A stretch of 64,000 nucleotides of DNA from Sparassis latifolia (taxonomy: Eukaryota; Basidiomycota; Agaricomycetes; Polyporales; Sparassidaceae), in the NCBI GenBank assembly GCA_018466975.1, contig CM031556.1, positions 4,452,378 to 4,516,377 of the forward strand, in the 5' to 3' direction. Positions 9,296 to 25,126 of this stretch are shown here, in pieces. Position 1 is the first letter of the stretch; each line of letters opens with the position of its first letter. The position numbers were made by a program, and so were the translations under genes. The notes beneath the pieces are model-generated. The model worked only from the letters and a program-made list of their open reading frames with translations, ran no database searches and was not told the DNA's origin.

Positions 9296-12200
9296 ACGGA
9301 GTACCGTAGACCGCATACAGAGCGTCGTAGGCAACATATAAATGTTGGTAGACGACATACAAATATTTCCGAGGGGCATACAAAAAATCGTCATAAGCGA
9401 CATACGACATTTGTTATAGGCGGCATACAGAGTACCGTAGGCCACGTACCGACATGCGTAGACCACATACAGAGCATCGAAGGCGACATACATATCACGC
9501 TTTTATAAAAATCGACCGCACGTTGTAGACCGCATACAGAGTACGGCGGACCGCGTACAGAGTACTATAGACCGCATACAGAATACCGTGGACCGCGTAC
9601 AGAGCGTCGTAAGCCACATACAAACATTTATAGACCACGTGCCGACATTCGTAGACCACATGCCGGCGTCGTGGCGACATACAAACGTTCGTGCATGGCA
9701 TACAAATACTTCTAAGCGGCATACAAAAAATACTTCTAAGCGACGTACGAACGCTTATTACGGGCAGCATACAGAGTACCGTGAACGGCATACGGAGCAT
9801 AGTAGACCACATACAGAGTGTCGTAACCGACATACGAATGTTTCCAAGGGACGAACCAATATTTCCCAGTGGCGTACGAATATTTATAAGCGGCATACAA
9901 AAAACCGTCATAGGCAACATTATAGGCAGCATACAGAGTACCATTAAATGACGTACGGAGCATAGTAGACCACATACAGAGTGACGTAACCGACATACAA
10001 ATATTTCAAGCGGCATACAAATATTTCTAAGCGGCAGACAAAAATCATTATAAGCGACATACCAACATTTATTACAGGCAGCATACGAGTACCGCAAGCG
10101 GCGTACAGAGCATAGTAGACCACATACAGAGTGTCGTAACCGACATAAGAATATTTCAAAGCGGCATACGAATATTTATAACCGACATACCAGACATACA
10201 TCGTAGTCCGAGGACGACGTTATTTTGAGTATCCGTTAGAGGGTTAGATTAGAGTCACACCACGTTAGAGGTATTAGTGTTTCGGTTATAGTTTCGGTTA
10301 TAGTCAGATTAGGTGAGGATTAGAGTGAGGATTAGGTGAGGTTTAGTGTTTGGTTAGTGGTTCGGTGAGAGCGTTATCATTTCGTGATCGATGTATTGTA
10401 TCACACGTTTATCAGGCTTTTATAAAAATCGACCGTCGTCGTGAATACGTACAGAGTACCGCAGGCCGCATACCGACATTTGTAGACCGCATACAGAGCG
10501 TCGTAGGCAACATACGAATGTTGGTAGGCGACATACAAATATTTCCGAGTGGCATACAAAAATCGTCATAAGCGACATACGACATTTGTTATAGGCGGCA
10601 TACAGAGTACCGTACAGGCCACGCGACATAGACCACATACAGAGCATCGAAGGCGACATACATATCACGCTTTTATAAAAATCGACCGCACGTACATACA
10701 GAGTACGGCGGACATCGTACAGAGTACTATAGACCGCATACAGAATACCGTGGACCGCGTACAGGCGTCGTAAGCCACATACAAACATTTATAGACCACG
10801 TGCCGACATTCGTAGACCACATGCCGAGCGTCGAGGCGACATACAAACGTTCGTGCATGGCATACAAATACTTCTAAGCGGCATACAAAAATACTTCTAG
10901 CGACGTCTGACGCTTATTACGGGCAGCATACAGAGTACCGTGAGCGGCATACGGAGCATAGTAGACCACATACAGAGTGTCGTAACCGACATACGAATGT
11001 TTCAAGGGACGAACCAATATTTCCCAGTGGCGTTTAATATTTATAAGCGGCATACAAAAAACCGTCATAGGCAACATTATAGGCAGCATACAGAGTACCA
11101 TTAAATGACGTACGGAGCATAGTAGACCACATACAGAGTGACGTAACCGACATACAAATATTTCGAGCGGCATACAAATATTTCTAAGCGGCAGACAAAA
11201 ATCATTATAAGCGACATACCAACATTTATTACAGGCAGCATACGGAGTACCGCAAACGGCGTACAGAGCATAGTAGACCACATACAGAGTGTCGTAACCG
11301 ACATAAGAATATTTCAAAGCGCATACGAATATTTATAACCGACATACCAGACATACATCGTAGTCCGAGGACGACGTTATTTTGAGTATCCGTTAGAGGG
11401 TTAGATTAGAGTCACACCACGTTAGAGGTATTAGTGTTTCGTTATAGTTTCGGTTATAGTCAGATTAGGTGAGGATTAGAGTGAGGATTAGGTGAGGTTT
11501 AGTGTTTCGGTTAGTGGTTCGGTGAGGAACGTTATCATTTCGTATCGATGTATTGTATCACACGTTTATCAGGCTTTTATAAAAATCGACCGTACGTCGT
11601 AGACCACGTACAGAGTACCGCAGGCCGCATACCGACATTTGTAGACCGCATACAGAGCGTCGTAGGCAACATACGAATGTTGGTAGACGACATACAAATA
11701 TTTCCGAGTGGCATACAAAAATCGTCATAAGTTTACATACGACATTTGTTATAGGCGGCATACAGAGTACCGTAGGCCACGCATCGACATGCGTAGACCA
11801 CATACAGAGCATCGAAGGCGACATACATATCACGCTTTTATAAAAATCGACCGCACGTTGTAGACCGCGATACAGAGTACGGCGGACCGCGACAGAGTAC
11901 TATAGACCGCATACAGAATACCGTGGACCGCGTACAGAGCGTCGTAAGCCACATACAAACATTTATAGACCACGTGCCGACATTCGTAGACCACATGCCG
12001 GCGTCGTGGCGACATACAAACGTTCGTGCATGGCATACAAATACTTAAGCGGCATACAAAAATACTTAGCGACGCATTTAACGCTTATTACGGGCAGCAT
12101 ACAGAGTACCGTGAGCGGCATACGGAGCATAGTAGACCACATACAGAGTGTCGTAACCGACATACGAATGTTTCAAGGGACGAACCAATATTTCCCAGTG

Positions 12201-15200
12201 GCGCATTTAATATTTATAAGCGGCATACAAAAAACCGTCATAGGCAACATTATAGGCAGCATACAGAGTACCATTAAATGACGACGGAGCATAGTAGACC
12301 ACATACAGAGTGGCGTAACCGACATACAAATATTTCGAAGCGGCATACAAATATTTCTAAGCGGCAGACAAAAATCATTATAAGCGACATACCAACATTT
12401 ATTACAGGCAGCATACGGAGTACCGCAAACGGCGTACAGAGCATAGTAGACCACATACAGAGTGTCGTAACCGACATAAGAATATTTCAAAGCGGCATAC
12501 GAATATTTATAACCGACATACCAGACATACATCGTAGTCCGAGGACGGCGTTATTTTGAGTATCCGTTAGAGGTTAGATTAGAGTCACACCACGTTAGAG
12601 GTATTAGTGTTTCGGTTATAGTTTCGGTTATAGTCAGATTAGGTGAGGATTAGAGTGAGGATTAGGTGAGGTTTAGTGTTTGGTTAGTGGTTCGGTGAGA
12701 ACGTTATCATTTCGTATCGATGTATTGTATCACACGTTTATCAGGCTTTATAAAATCGACCGACGTCGAGACCACGTACAGAGTACCGCAGGCCGCATAC
12801 CGACATTTGTAGACCGCATACAGAGCGTCGTAGGCAACATACGAATGTTGGGTAGACGACATACAAATATTTCCGAGTGGCATACAAAAATCGTCATGTT
12901 TACATCGACATTTGTTATAGGCGGGCATACAGAGTACCGTAGGCCACGTATCGACATGCGTAGACCACATACAGAGCATCGGCGACATACATATCACGCT
13001 TTTATAAAATCGACCGCACGTTGTAGACCGCATACAGAGTACGGCGGACCGCGTACAGAGTACTATAGACCGCATACAGAATACCGTGGACCGCGTACAG
13101 GCGTCGTAAGCCACATACAAACATTTATAGACCACGTGCCGACATTCGTAGACCACATGCCGAGCGTCGAGGCGACATACAAACGTTCGTGCATGGCATA
13201 CAAATACTTCTAAGCGGCATACAAAATACTTCTAGCGACGCATCTAACGCTTATTACGGGCAGCATACAGAGTACCGTGAGCGCATACGAGCATAGTAGA
13301 CCACATACAGAGTGTCGTAACCGACATACGAATGTTTCCAAGGGACGAACCAATATTTCCCAGTGGCGCATTTAATATTTATAAGCGCATACAAAAACCG
13401 TCATAGGCAACATTATAGGCAGCATACAGAGTACCATTAAATGACGACGGAGCATAGTAGACCACATACAGAGTGGCGTAACCGACATACAAATATTTCG
13501 AAGCGGCATACAAATATTTCTAAGCGGCAGACAAAAATCATTATAAGTTTACATACCAACATTTATTACAGGCAGCATACGGAGTACCGCAAACGCGTAC
13601 AGAGCATAGTAGACCACATACAGAGTGTCGTAACCGACATAAGAATATTTCAAAGCGGCATACGAATATTTATAACCGACATACCAGACATACATCGTAG
13701 TCCGAGGACGACGTTATTTTGAGTATCCGTTAGAGGGTTAGATTAGAGTCACACCACGTTAGAGGTATTAGTGTTTCGGTTATAGTTTCGGTTATAGTCA
13801 GATTAGGTGAGGATTAGAGTGAGGATTAGGTGAGGTTTAGTGTTTCGTTAGTGGTTCGGTGAGAGCGTTATCATTTCGTGTATCGATGTATTGTATCACA
13901 CGTTTATCAGGCTTTTATAAAAAATCGACCGCACGTCGTGACCACGTACAGAGTACCGCAGGCCGCATACCGACATTTGTAGACCGCATACAGAGCGTCG
14001 TAGGCAACATACGAATGTTGGTAGGCGACATACAAATATTTCCGAGTGGCATACAAAAATCGTCATGCGACATACGACATTTGTTATAGGCGGCATACAG
14101 AGTACCGTAGGCCACGACCGACATGCGAGACCACATACAGAGCATCGAAGGCGACATACATATCACGCTTTTATAAAATCGACCGCACGTTGTAGACCGC
14201 ATACAGAGTACGGCGGACGCGTACAGAGTACTATAGACCGCATACAGAATACCGTGGACCGCGTACAGGCGTCGTAAGCCACATACAAACATTTATAGAC
14301 CACGCGCCGACATTCGTAGACCACATGCCGAGCGTCGAGGCGACATACAAACGTTCGTGCATGGCATACAAATACTTCTAAGCGGCATACAAAAATACTT
14401 CTAGCGACGCATTTAACGCTTATTACGGGCAGCATACAGAGTACCGTGAGCGGCATACGGAGCATAGTAGACCACATACAGAGTGTCGTAACCGACATAC
14501 GAATGTTTCCAAGGGACGAACCAATATTTCCCAGTGCGCGTTTAATATTTATAAGCGGCATACAAAAACCGTCATAGGCAACATTATAGGCAGCATACAG
14601 AGTACCATTAAATGACGACGGAGCATAGTAGACCACATACAGAGTGACGTAACCGACATACAAATATTTCGAAGCGGCATACAAATATTTCTAAGCGGCA
14701 GACAGAAAATCATTATAAGCGACATACCGACATTTATTACAGGCAGCATACGGAGTACCGCAAACGGCGTACAGAGCATAGTAGACCACATACAGAGTGT
14801 CGTAACCGACATAAGAATATTTCAAAGCGGCATACGAATATTTATAACCGACATACCAGACATACATCGTAGTCCGAGGACGACGTGATTTCGAGTATCC
14901 GTTAGAGGGTTAGATTAGAGTCACACCACGTTAGAGGTATTAGTGTTTCGGTTATAGTTTCGGTTATAGTCAGATTAGGTGAGGATTAGAGTGAGGATTA
15001 GGTGAGGTTTAGTGTTTCGGTTAGTGGTTCGGTGAGGAACGTTATCATTTCGTGATCGATGTATTGTATCACACGTTTATCAGGCTTTTATAAAAATCGA
15101 CCGTGAGTCGAGACCACGACAGAGTACCGCAGGCCGCATACCGACATTTGTAGACCGCATACAGAGCGTCGTAGGCAACATACGAATGTTGGTAGACGAC

Positions 15201-18200
15201 ATACAAATATTTCCGAGTGGCATACAAAAATCGTCATGTTTACATACGACATTTGTTATAGGCAGCATACAGAGTACCATAGGCCACGTACCGACATGCA
15301 TAGACCGCATACAGAGCATCGAAGGCGACATACATATCACGCTTTTATCACGCTTTAATAAAAATCGACCGCACGTTGTAGACCGCATACAGAGTACTAT
15401 AGACCGCATACAGAATACCGTGGACCGCGTACAGAGCGTCGTAAACCACATACAAACATTTATAGACCACGTGCCGACATTCGTAGACCACATGCCGAGC
15501 GTCGTAGGCGACATACAAACGTTCGTGGATGGCATACAAATACTTCTAAGCGGCATACAAAAAATACTTATAAGCGACATACGAACGCTTATTACGGGCA
15601 GCATACAGAGTACCGTGAATGGCATACGGAGCATAGTAGACCACATACGGAGTGTCGTAAGCGAGATACGAATGTTTCAAGGGACGAACCAATATTTCCC
15701 AGTGGCGTCATTTAATATTTATAAGCGGCATACAAAAAACCGTCATAGGCAACATTATAGGCAGCATACAGAGTACCATTAAATGACGACGGAGCATAGT
15801 AGACCACATACGGAGTGACGTAACCGACATACAAATATTTCGAAGCGGCATACAAATATTTCTAAGCGGCAGACAGAAAATCATTATAAGCGACATACCG
15901 ACATTTATTACAGGCAGCATACGGAGTACCGCAAACGGCGTACAGAGCATAGTAGACCACATACAGAGTGTCGTAACCGACATAAGAATATTTCAAAGCG
16001 GCATACGAATATTTATAACCGACATACCAGACATACATTGTAGTCCGAGGACGACGTGATTTCGAGTATCCGTTAGAGGGTTAGATTAGAGTCACACCAC
16101 GTTAGAGGTATTAGTGTTTCGTTATAGTTTCGTTATAGTCAGATTAGGTGAGGATTAGAGTGAGGATTAGGTGAGGTTTAGTGTTTGGTTAGTGGTTCGG
16201 TGAGAACGTTATCATTTCGTATCGATGTATTGTATCACACGTTTATCAGGCTTTTATAAAAATCGACCGACGTCGTGACCACGTACAGAGTACCGCAGGC
16301 CGCATACCGACATTTGTAGACCGCGATACAGAGCGTCGAGGCAACATACGAATGTTGGTAGACGACATACAAATATTTCCGAGTGGCATACAAAAAATCG
16401 TCATGTTTACATACGACATTTGTTATAGGCGGCATACAGAGTACCGTGTAGGCCACGCATCGACACGCGAGACCACATACAGAGCATCGGCGACATACAT
16501 ATCACGCTTTTATAAAAATCGACCGCACGTTGTAGACCGCATACAGAGTACGGCGGACGCGTACAGAGTACTATAGACCGCATACAGAATACCGTGGACC
16601 GCGTACAGGCGTCGTAAGCCACATACAAACATTTATAGACCACGTGCCGACATTCGTAGACCACATGCCGAGCGCCGAGGCGACATACAAACGTTCGTGC
16701 ATGGCATACAAATACTTCTAAGCGGCATACAAAAATACTTCTAAGCGACGCATTTAACGCTTATTACGGGCAGCATACAGAGTACCGTGAACGGCATACG
16801 GAGCATAGTAGACCACATACAGAGTGTCGTAACCGACATACGAATGTTTCAAGGGACGAACCAATATTTCCCAGTGGCGCATTTAATATTTATAAGCGGC
16901 ATACAAAAAACCGTCATAGGCAACATTATAGGCAGCATACAGAGTACCATTAAATGACGTACGGAGCATAGTAGACCACATACAGAGTGACGTAACCGAC
17001 ATACAAATATTTCGAAGCGGCATACAAATATTTCTAAGCGGCAGACAAAAATCATTATAAGCGACATACCAACATTTATTACAGGCAGCATACGGAGTAC
17101 CGCAAACGGCGTACAGAGCATAGTAGACCACATACAGAGTGTCGTAACCGACATAAGAATATTTCAAAGCGGCATACGAATATTTATAACCGACATACCA
17201 GACATACATCGTAGTCCGAGGACGACGTTATTTTGAGTATCCGTTAGAGGGTTAGATTAGAGTCACACCACGTTAGAGGTATTAGTGTTTCGTTATAGTT
17301 TGGTTATAGTCAGATTAGGTGAGGATTAGAGTGAGGATTAGGTGAGGTTTAGTGTTTCGTTAGTGGTTCGGTGAGAACGTTATCATTTCATGATCGATGT
17401 ATTGTATCACACGTTTATCAGGCTTTTATAAAAATCGACCGTACGTCGTAGACCACGTACAGAGTACCGCAGGCCGCATACCGACATTTGTAGACCGCAT
17501 ACAGAGCGTCGTAGGCAACATACGAATGTTGGTAGACGACATACAAATATTTCCGAGTGGCATACAAAAAATCGTCATAAGCGACATACGACATTTGTTA
17601 TAGGCGGCATACAGAGTACCGTAGGCCACGTACCGACATGCGTAGACCACATACAGAGCATCGAAGGCGACATACATATCACGCTTTTATAAAAATCGAC
17701 CGCACGTTGTAGACCGCATACAGAGTACGGCGGACCGCGTACAGAGTACTATAGACCGCATACAGAATACCGTGGACCGCGTACAGAGCGTCGTAAGCCA
17801 CATACAAACATTTATAGACCACGTGCCGACATTCGTAGACCACATGCCGAGCGTCGTAGGCGACATACAAACGTTCGTGCATGGCATACAAATACTTCTA
17901 AGCGGCATACAAAAAATACTTCTAAGCGACGTACGAACGCTTATTACGGGCAGCATACAGAGTACCGTGAACGGCATACGGAGCATAGTAGACCACATAC
18001 AGAGTGTCGTAACCGACATACGAATGTTTCAAGGGACGAAACAATATTTCCCAGTGGCGTCACGAATATTTATAAGCGGCATACAAAAACCGTCATAGGC
18101 AACATTATAGGCAGCATACAGAGTACCATTAAATGACGTCGGAGCATAGTAGACCACATACAGAGTGACGTAACCGACATACAAATATTTCGAAGCGGCA

Positions 18201-21200
18201 TACAAATATTTATAAGCGGCAGACAAAAAATCATTACAAGCGACATACCAACGTTTATTATAGGCAGCATACAGAGTACCGCAAACGGCATACAGAGCAT
18301 AGTAGACCGCATACAGAGTGTCGTAACCGACATAAGAATATTTCAAAGCGGCATACGAATATTTATAACCGACATACCAGACATACATCGTAGTCCGAGG
18401 ACGACGTTATTTTGAGTATCCGTTAGAGGGTTAGATTAGAGTCACACCACGTTAGAGGTATTAGTGTTTCGTTATAGTTTCGGTTATAGTCAGATTAGGT
18501 GAGGATTAGAGTGAGGATTAGGTGAGGTTTAGTGTTTGGTTAGTGGTTCGGTGAGAGCGTTATCATTTCGTATCGATGTATTGTATCACACGTTTATCAG
18601 GCTTTTATAAAAATCGACCGACGTCGTGAATACGTACAGAGTACCGCAGGCCGCATACCGACATTTGTAGACCGCATACAGAGCGTCGTAGGCAACATAC
18701 GAATGTTGGTAGACGACATACAAATATTTCCGAGTGGCATACAAAAATCGTCATGTTTACATACGACATTTGTTATAGGCGGCATACAGAGTACCGTAGG
18801 CCACGCATCGACATCGCGTAGACCACATACAGAGCATCGAAGGCGACATACATATCACGCTTTTATAAAAATCGACCGCACGTTGTAGACCGCATACAGA
18901 GTACGGCGGACCGCGTACAGAGTACTATAGACCGCATACAGAATACCGTGGACCGCGTACAGAGCGTCGTAAGCCACATACAAACATTTATAGACCACGT
19001 GCCGACATTCGTAGACCACATGCCGAGCGTCGTAGGCGACATACAAACGTTCGTGCATGGCATACAAATACTTCTAAGCGGCATACAAAAAATACTTCTA
19101 AGCGACGTACGAACGCTTATTACGGGCAGCATACAGAGTACCGTGAACGGCATACGGAGCATAGTAGACCACATACAGAGTGTCGTAACCGACATACGAA
19201 TGTTTCAAGGGACGAACCAATATTTCCCAGTGGCGTCACGAATATTTATAAGCGGCATACAAAAACCGTCATAGGCAACATTATAGGCAGCATACAGAGT
19301 ACCATTAAATGACGACGGAGCATAGTAGACCACATACAGAGTGACGTAACCGACATACAAATATTTCGAAGCGCATACAAATATTTCTAAGCGGCAGACA
19401 AAAATCATTATAAGTTTACATACCAACATTTATTACAGGCAGCATACGGAGTACCGCAAGCGGCGTACAGAGCATAGTAGACCACATACAGAGTGTCGTA
19501 ACCGACATAAGAATATTTCAAAGCGGCATACGAATATTTATAACCGACATACCAGACATACATCGTAGTCCGAGGACGACGTTATTTTGAGTATCCGTTA
19601 GAGGGTTAGATTAGAGTCACACCACGTTAGAGGTATTAGTGTTTCGTTATAGTTTCGGTTATAGTCAGATTAGGTGAGGATTAGAGTGAGGATTAGGTGA
19701 GGTTTAGTGTTTCGGTTAGTGGTTCGGTGAGGAACGTTATCATTTCGTATCGATGTATTGTATCACACGCTTATCAGGCTTTTATAAAATCGACCGCACG
19801 TCGTGACCACGACAGAGTACCGCAGGCCGCATACCGACATTTGTAGACCGCATACAGAGCGTCGTAGGCAACATACGAATGTTGGTAGGCGACATACAAA
19901 TATTTCCGAGTGGCATACAAAAAATCGTCATGCGACATACGACATTTGTTATAGGCGGCATACAGAGTACCGTAGGCCACGCATCGACATGCGTAGACCA
20001 CATACAGAGCATCGGCGACATACATATCACGCTTTTATAAAAATCGACCGCACGTTGTAGACCGCATACAGAGTACGGCGGACGCGCGTACAGAGTACTA
20101 TAGACCGCATACAGAATACCGTGGACCGCGTGACAGAGCGTCGTAAGCCACATACAAACATTTATAGACCACGTGCCGACATTCGTAGACCACATGCCGG
20201 CGTCGAGGCGACATACAAACGTTCGTGCATGGCATACAAATACTTCTAAGCGGCATACAAAAATACTTCTGCGACGCGTTTAACGCTTATTACGGGCAGC
20301 ATACAGAGTACCGTGAACGGCATACGGAGCATAGTAGACCACATACAGAGTGTCGTAATCGACATACGAATGTTTCAAGGGACGAACCAATATTTCCCAG
20401 TGGCGTCATTTAATATTTATAAGCGGCATACAAAAACCGTCATAGGCAACATTATAGGCAGCATACAGAGTACCATTAAATGACGACGGAGCATAGTAGA
20501 CCACATACAGAGTGGCGTAACCGACATACAAATATTTCGAAGCGGCATACAAATATTTCTAAGCGGCAGACAAAAATCATTATGCGACATACCAACATTT
20601 ATTACAGGCAGCATACGAGTACCGCAAACGGCGTACAGAGCATAGTAGACCACATACAGAGTGTCGTAACCGACATAAGAATATTTCAAAGCGGCATACG
20701 AATATTTATAACCGACATACCAGACATACATCGTAGTCCGAGGACGGCGTTATTTTGAGTATCCGTTAGAGGGTTAGATTAGAGTCACACCACGTTAGAG
20801 GTATTAGTGTTTCGTTATAGTTTCGGTTATAGTCAGATTAGGTGAGGATTAGAGTGAGGATTAGGTGAGGTTTAGTGTTTCGGTTAGTGGTTCGGTGAGG
20901 AACGTTATCATTTCGTGATCGATGTATTGTATCACACGCTTATCAGGCTTTTATAAAATCGACCGTCGTCGAGATGAATGTACAGAGTACCGCAGGCCGC
21001 ATACCGACATTTGTAGACCGCATACAGAGCGTCGTAGGCAACATACGAATGTTGGTAGACGACATACAAATATTTCCGAGTGGCATACAAAAAATCGTCA
21101 TGTTTACATACGACATTTGTTATAGGCGGCATACAGAGTACCGTAGGCCACGCATCGACATCGTAGACCACATACAGAGCATCGGGCGACATACATATCA

Positions 21201-24200
21201 CGCTTTTATAAAAATCGACCGCACGCTGTAGACCGCATACAGAGTACGGGCGACCGCGTGCAGAGTACTATAGACCGCATACAGAATACCGTGGACCGCG
21301 TACAGAGCGTCGTAAGCCACATACAAACATTTATAGACCACGTGCCGACATTCGTAGACCACATGCCGAGCGTCGAGGCGACATACAAACGCTCGTGCAT
21401 GGCATACAAATACTTCTAGCGGCATACAAAAAATACTTGCGACGCATTTAACGCTTATTACGGGCAGCATACAGAGTACCGTGAACGCATACGGAGCATA
21501 GTAGACCACATACAGAGTGTCGTAACCGACATACGAATGTTTCAAGGGACGAACCAATATTTCCCAGTGGCGTCATTTAATATTTATAAGCGGCATACAA
21601 AAACCGTCATAGGCAACATTATAGGCAGCATACAGAGTACCATTAAATGACGTCACGGAGCATAGTAGACCACATACAGAGTGACGTAACCGACATACAA
21701 ATATTTCAAGCGGCATACAAATATTTCTAAGCGGCAGACAAAAATCATTATAAGCGACATACCAACATTTATTACAGGCAGCATACGGAGTACCGCAAAC
21801 GGCGTACAGAGCATAGTAGACCACATACAGAGTGTCGTAACCGACATAAGAATATTTCAAAGCGGCATACGAATATTTATAACCGACATACCAGACATAC
21901 ATCGTAGTCCGAGGACGACGTTATTTTGAGTATCCGTTAGAGGGTTAGATTAGAGTCACACCACGTTAGAGGTATTAGTGTTTCGGTTATAGTTTCGTTA
22001 TAGTCAGATTAGGTGAGGATTAGAGTGAGGATTAGGTGAGGTTTAGTGTTTCGGTTAGTGGTTCGTGAGGAACGTTATCATTTCGTATCGATGTATTGTA
22101 TCACACGCTTATCAGGCTTTTATAAAAATCGACCGACGTCGTGACCACGTACAGAGTACCGCAGGCCGCATACCGACATTTGTAGACCGCATACAGAGCG
22201 TCGAGGCAACATACGAATGTTGGTAGACGACATACAAATATTTCCGAGTGGCATACAAAAATCGTCATAAGCGACATACGACATTTGTTATAGGCGGCAT
22301 ACAGAGTACCGTAGGCCACGCACCGACATGCGTAGACCACATACAGAGCATCGAAGGCGACATACATATCACGCTTTATAAAATCGACCGCACGTTGTAG
22401 GATCGCATACAGAGTACGGCGGACCGCGTACAGAGTACTATAGACCGCATACAGAATACCGTGGACCGCGTACAGAGCGCCGTAAGCCACATACAAACAT
22501 TTATAGACCACGTGCCGACATTCGTAGACCACATGCCGAGCGTCGAGGCACATACAAACGCTCGTGGCATGGCATACAAATACTTCTAAGCGGCATAAAA
22601 CAAAAATACTTCCCGCGCGTTTAACGCTATTACGGGCAGCATACAGAGTACCGTGAACGGCATACGGAGCATAGTAGACCACATACAGAGTGTCGAACCG
22701 ACATACGAATGTTTCAAGGGACGAACCAATATTTCCCAGTGGCGCATTTAATATTTATAAGCGGCATACAAAAACCGTCATAGGCAACATTATAGGCAGC
22801 ATACAGAGTACCATTAAATGACGACGGAGCATAGTAGACCACATACAGAGTGACGTAACCGACATACAAATATTTCGAAGCGCATACAAATATTTCTATA
22901 CCACATTACAAATTAATAAGTAACGACGCAGAATATTTCAAAGCTGGCATGCGAATATTTATAACCGACAGCGCAGACATACATCGTAGTCGAGGCGGCG
23001 GTATTTTGAGTATCCAGTTAGAGGTTAGATTAGAGTCACATGCGTTAAATTATTAGTGTTTGGTTATAGTTTGATTTATAGTCAGATTGGGTGAGGATTA
23101 AGTGAGGATTAGAGTGAGGTTTAGTGTTCGGTTAGTGGTTCGGTGAGAGCGTTATCATTTAAATATCGATGTATTGTATCCTGCGTTTATCAGGCTTTTA
23201 TAAAAATGTCGACCCGTGCGTCGTGAATACGTACAAATGCGCAGGCGCATGCCGACATTGTAGACCCGCCTTCTGGGCGTCGTAGGCGCTTATGCGAATG
23301 TTATTAGGCGACATACAAATATTTCGAGTGGCATACAAAAAATCGTCATAGCGACATCGACATTGTTATAAGCGGCATACAAGTACGTCAGGCCACGTAC
23401 CGACATCGTAGACCACATACAGAGCATGAGAAGGCGACATACATATCAGCTTTTATAAAAATGCGACCGCCGCGTTGTAGGCAGCATACAAGTACGGCGG
23501 ACCAGCGTACAAATGCACCTCAGACCGCGCCAGAATACCGTGGACGCGTACAGGCGTCGTAAGCCATACAAACATTTATAGACCGCGTGCGACGTTCAGA
23601 CCACATGCCCGGCGTCGTGGCGCGACATACAAGCGTTCGTGCATGGCATACAAATGCTTCTAAGCGACGCTACAAAAAATGCCTAAGCGACGTCTGACGC
23701 TTATTCTGCCGGGCAACATACAGAGTACCGTGAGCGGCATCACGCAGACATAGTAGACCACATACCAAGTGTCGTAACCCGACATCTGAATGTTTCAAGG
23801 TGATAATATTTTCCCAGTGAAATGCGAATATTTATAGCGGCATGCAAAAAACCGTCATGAACGGCGGTATGGGCGGCATACAGGTGCCATTAAATGACGA
23901 TACGGGCATAGTAGACCACATACGAGTGGCGTAACCGACATACAAATATTTCGAGCGACATACAAATATTTAGCGGCAGACAAAAATCATTATAGCGACA
24001 TACCAACGTTACAGGCAGCATCGGAATTACCGCCGGCGTACAGGCATAGTAGACCACATACAAATTAAGTAACCGACGCAAGAATATTTCAAAAGCGGCA
24101 TCACGAATATTTATAACCGACATACCAGACATACACGCCGTGATCCGAGGGCGACGTTATTTTGAGTATCGTTAGAGGGTTAGATTAGAGTCACACCACG

Positions 24201-25126
24201 TTAGAGGTATTAGTGTTTGGTTATAGTTTGATTTATAGTCCAGTTAGAGTGAGTTAGAGTGAGGATTAAGGTAGAGTTTAGTGTTCGGTTAGTAGTTGAT
24301 TGAGAGCGTTATCATTTACCGTATCGATGTATTGTATCACCGCGTTTATCGAGCTTTTATAAAAAATCGACCGTCGTAAGTGAATAGTACAGAGTACCGC
24401 GGGCCGCGCTGCCGACATTTGTAGACCGCATACAGGCGTCGTGGGCAACATCTGAATGTTGGTAGGCGACATAAAATATTTCAGTGGCATACAAAAAATC
24501 GTCATAGCGATATCGACATTTGTTATGGTGACATGGAGTACCGTGGGCCGCGTGCCGACGTCGTGGACACATACAGAGCATCGGCGACATACATATCGCG
24601 CTTTTATAAAAATCGGCCATGCGTTGTAGACCGCCATACAAGTCTGGCGGACCCGCGTACAAATGCTATAGACGCATACCAGAATACCGTGGGCCAGCGT
24701 ACACCAGGCGTCGTAAGCCACATACAAACATTTATGAACCCGTGCGACATTCGTAGACCACATGCCGGCGTCGTAGGCGACATACAAGCGTTAGTGCATG
24801 GCATACAAATACTTCTAAGCGACATACAAAAATACTTCTAGCGGCGTCTGACGCTTAATACGGGCAGCATACAGAGTACCGTGAAGCGGCATCGGGCATA
24901 GTAGACCACATACAGAGTGTAAGTAGCGACATACGAATGTTTCAAGGGGCGAACCAATATTTCCCAGTAGTCACGAATATTTATAAGCGGCGCCAAAAAA
25001 AACCGTCATAGGCAACATTATAGGCAGCATACAGAGTACCATTAAATGGCGATACGGGCATAGTAGACCACATACAGGTGGCGTAACCCGACGCCACAAA
25101 TATTTACGATGACATACAAATATTCC
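9296..25126 (+). repeat. expanded satellite HOR array (U2 block B)
   Basis: After a first monomer run (9296-10200) come HOR copies starting at 10201, 11358, 12532, 13695, 14867, 16038, 17209, 18388, 19563, 20731, 21902, 22984 and about 24,137. Intact copies are 1157-1179 bp. Copies 14867 and 16038 share a GACGTGATTTCG variant; 12532 and 20731 share GAGGACGGCG. The clean array ends at about 22,896 with a roughly 1.0-kb truncated copy whose end matches the end of the U5 array. The two following degenerate copies lie in the low-fidelity tract and may not be real extra copies. Confidence 0.9.

Noticed and set aside
9296..25126. CRISPR-like repeat array
   Set aside because: Monomers are contiguous and diverged, without constant repeats separated by unique spacers; introns and composition point to a eukaryote.
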